Assembly (NCBI GenBank): GCA_963660495.1 | Contig: CAVKYO010000061.1 | Coordinates: 1 to 5,777, forward strand | Length of the DNA: 5,777 nt | Direction of reading: 5' to 3' | DNA from: CAG-877 sp963660495 | GTDB taxonomy: Bacteria > Bacillota_I > Bacilli_A > RF39 > UBA660 | Part shown: one piece after another, positions 5,556-5,777 of the stretch | How the letters are laid out: the number at the start of each line of letters is the position of its first letter | How positions within the stretch are numbered: the first letter of the stretch is position 1 | Translations under genes and position numbers: made by a program | The notes under the pieces: generated by a model | What the model was told of the DNA's origin: nothing | The model's input: only the letters and a program-made list of their open reading frames with translations | Database searches by the model: none

Positions 5556-5670
5556 GTTTTTTGGTCGTCACCGATCAAATTTCCTACTTCACAGATAGAG
5601 TAACCTCTATTCTCCATAGGCTTAAATTCGCAATAGTCGCTACCGTACTAATTATTTTATTCATATTTCT
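5556..5670 (-). ncRNA. Omega-RNA-like (reRNA) 3' tail of an IS200/IS605 element, tentative
   Basis: Directly downstream of the tnpB stop is a stretch with GC-richer patches than the surrounding DNA (for example CGGTAGCGACTATTGCG and GATCGGTGACGACC on the minus strand). In IS200/IS605 elements this part, between the tnpB stop and the right end, forms the scaffold of the RNA that guides TnpB. It contains a perfect hairpin ATAGAG-GTTA-CTCTAT (5610-5595), and CCTATGG just before it can compete for the same arm. A GGTCG/CGATC dyad with one wobble pair (5563-5576) lies further on. The exact right end of the element cannot be placed by eye, so both coordinates are approximate. The call relies on position relative to tnpB and on structure, not on a model match. 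Confidence 0.4.
5595..5610 (-). repeat. Perfect 6-bp hairpin inside the omega-RNA-like tail
   Basis: On the minus strand ATAGAG (5610-5605), GTTA loop, CTCTAT (5600-5595) is perfectly self-complementary. It is the clearest structural element between the tnpB stop and the long AT-rich hairpin, 60-75 bases past the stop codon. Confidence 0.5.
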
Positions 5671-5777
5671 TTAACTATTTTGACAATGTATTCTTAATCC
5701 TTCAAACATAATATTTATACTTGCATTTATATCTCTATCATTTTCTAAAGCCATAGTTTAAACATGTCCAGTTTCTT
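5671..5777 (-). pseudogene. tnpB: tnpB (IS200/IS605 OrfB) C-terminal remnant with broken frame
   Basis: Only the end of the gene is in the window; it enters from the right edge. The minus strand encodes RNWTCLNYGF (5776-5747) and then, after one extra base (A at 5746), ENDRDINASINIMFEGL and a short tail to the TAA at 5673-5671. Intact TnpB proteins end in a zinc ribbon followed by the last RuvC block, in the pattern W-x-C-x-x-C-G-F-x-NDRDINAS. Here the second zinc cysteine is Tyr (TAT in place of TGT, one transition) and the frame shifts before the catalytic Asp of DRDINAS. Read in the DRD frame, an in-frame TAA lies at 5760-5758. TnpB is an RNA-guided nuclease that helps keep IS605-type elements in the genome. 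This copy should be inactive unless the extra base is a sequencing error. The state of the rest of the gene is not visible. The downstream tail (5556-5670) is the probable guide-RNA scaffold region. Confidence 0.75.

Noticed and set aside
1..5777. Alternative genetic code with TGA as tryptophan (Mycoplasma-like)
   Set aside because: All long frames are intact under the standard code and tryptophans such as W126 of HelD are TGG, so there is no need to assume recoding.

Overview
The window looks like chromosomal DNA from an uncultured, very AT-rich Bacillota, probably from the Bacilli side (the RF39/Erysipelotrichales-like gut lineages are my best guess). The grounds are the strong A/T bias, Shine-Dalgarno sites of AAGGAGG or GGAGG type, intrinsic terminators with T-tracts, and a Firmicutes-type HelD and SpoVB-like flippase. 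All four complete genes read through with the standard code, tryptophan is TGG, and the stops are TAA or TAG. The taxonomic guess is inference.

Layout from left to right. Positions 1-94 hold no gene, only one AT-rich dyad. Positions 119-1222 (minus) encode a protein with an N-terminal membrane anchor, a long acidic coiled-coil-like region and a short ordered-looking motif near the C-terminus; a terminator at 95-120 closes the gene. Positions 1223-1436 are a divergent spacer with a perfect TTGTAAAA/TTTTACAA palindrome. Positions 1437-2732 (plus) encode a SpoVB/MATE-like polysaccharide or lipid-linked oligosaccharide flippase. It converges on a 676-aa HelD-type helicase (2739-4769, minus). Their 3' ends are six bases apart and both stop codons lie inside one hairpin. 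Positions 4770-4952 carry the helD leader, with a strong dyad, and the terminator of the next gene. Positions 4953-5438 (minus) encode an unrecognised 161-aa cytoplasmic protein with an HCHPGC motif.

The right edge (about 5500-5777) is the 3' end of an IS200/IS605-family element on the minus strand. It contains the last residues of TnpB, including the DRDINAS block. The frame is broken by one extra base and the zinc ribbon carries a Cys-to-Tyr change. After it come a structured, relatively GC-richer tail of the kind that gives rise to omega RNA (reRNA) and a long AT-rich hairpin that can act as a terminator in both directions.

The genes do not form one obvious pathway. The flippase and the anchored coiled-coil protein both point to the cell envelope. 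HelD belongs to transcription (recycling of stalled RNA polymerase). The 161-aa gene has its own ribosome-binding site and terminator, so it is probably transcribed alone. I see no defence island, CRISPR array, tRNA or rRNA. The most notable items are the decaying tnpB with a still structured omega-RNA-like tail, the conserved-looking short motif in the anchored protein, and the orphan 161-aa protein.
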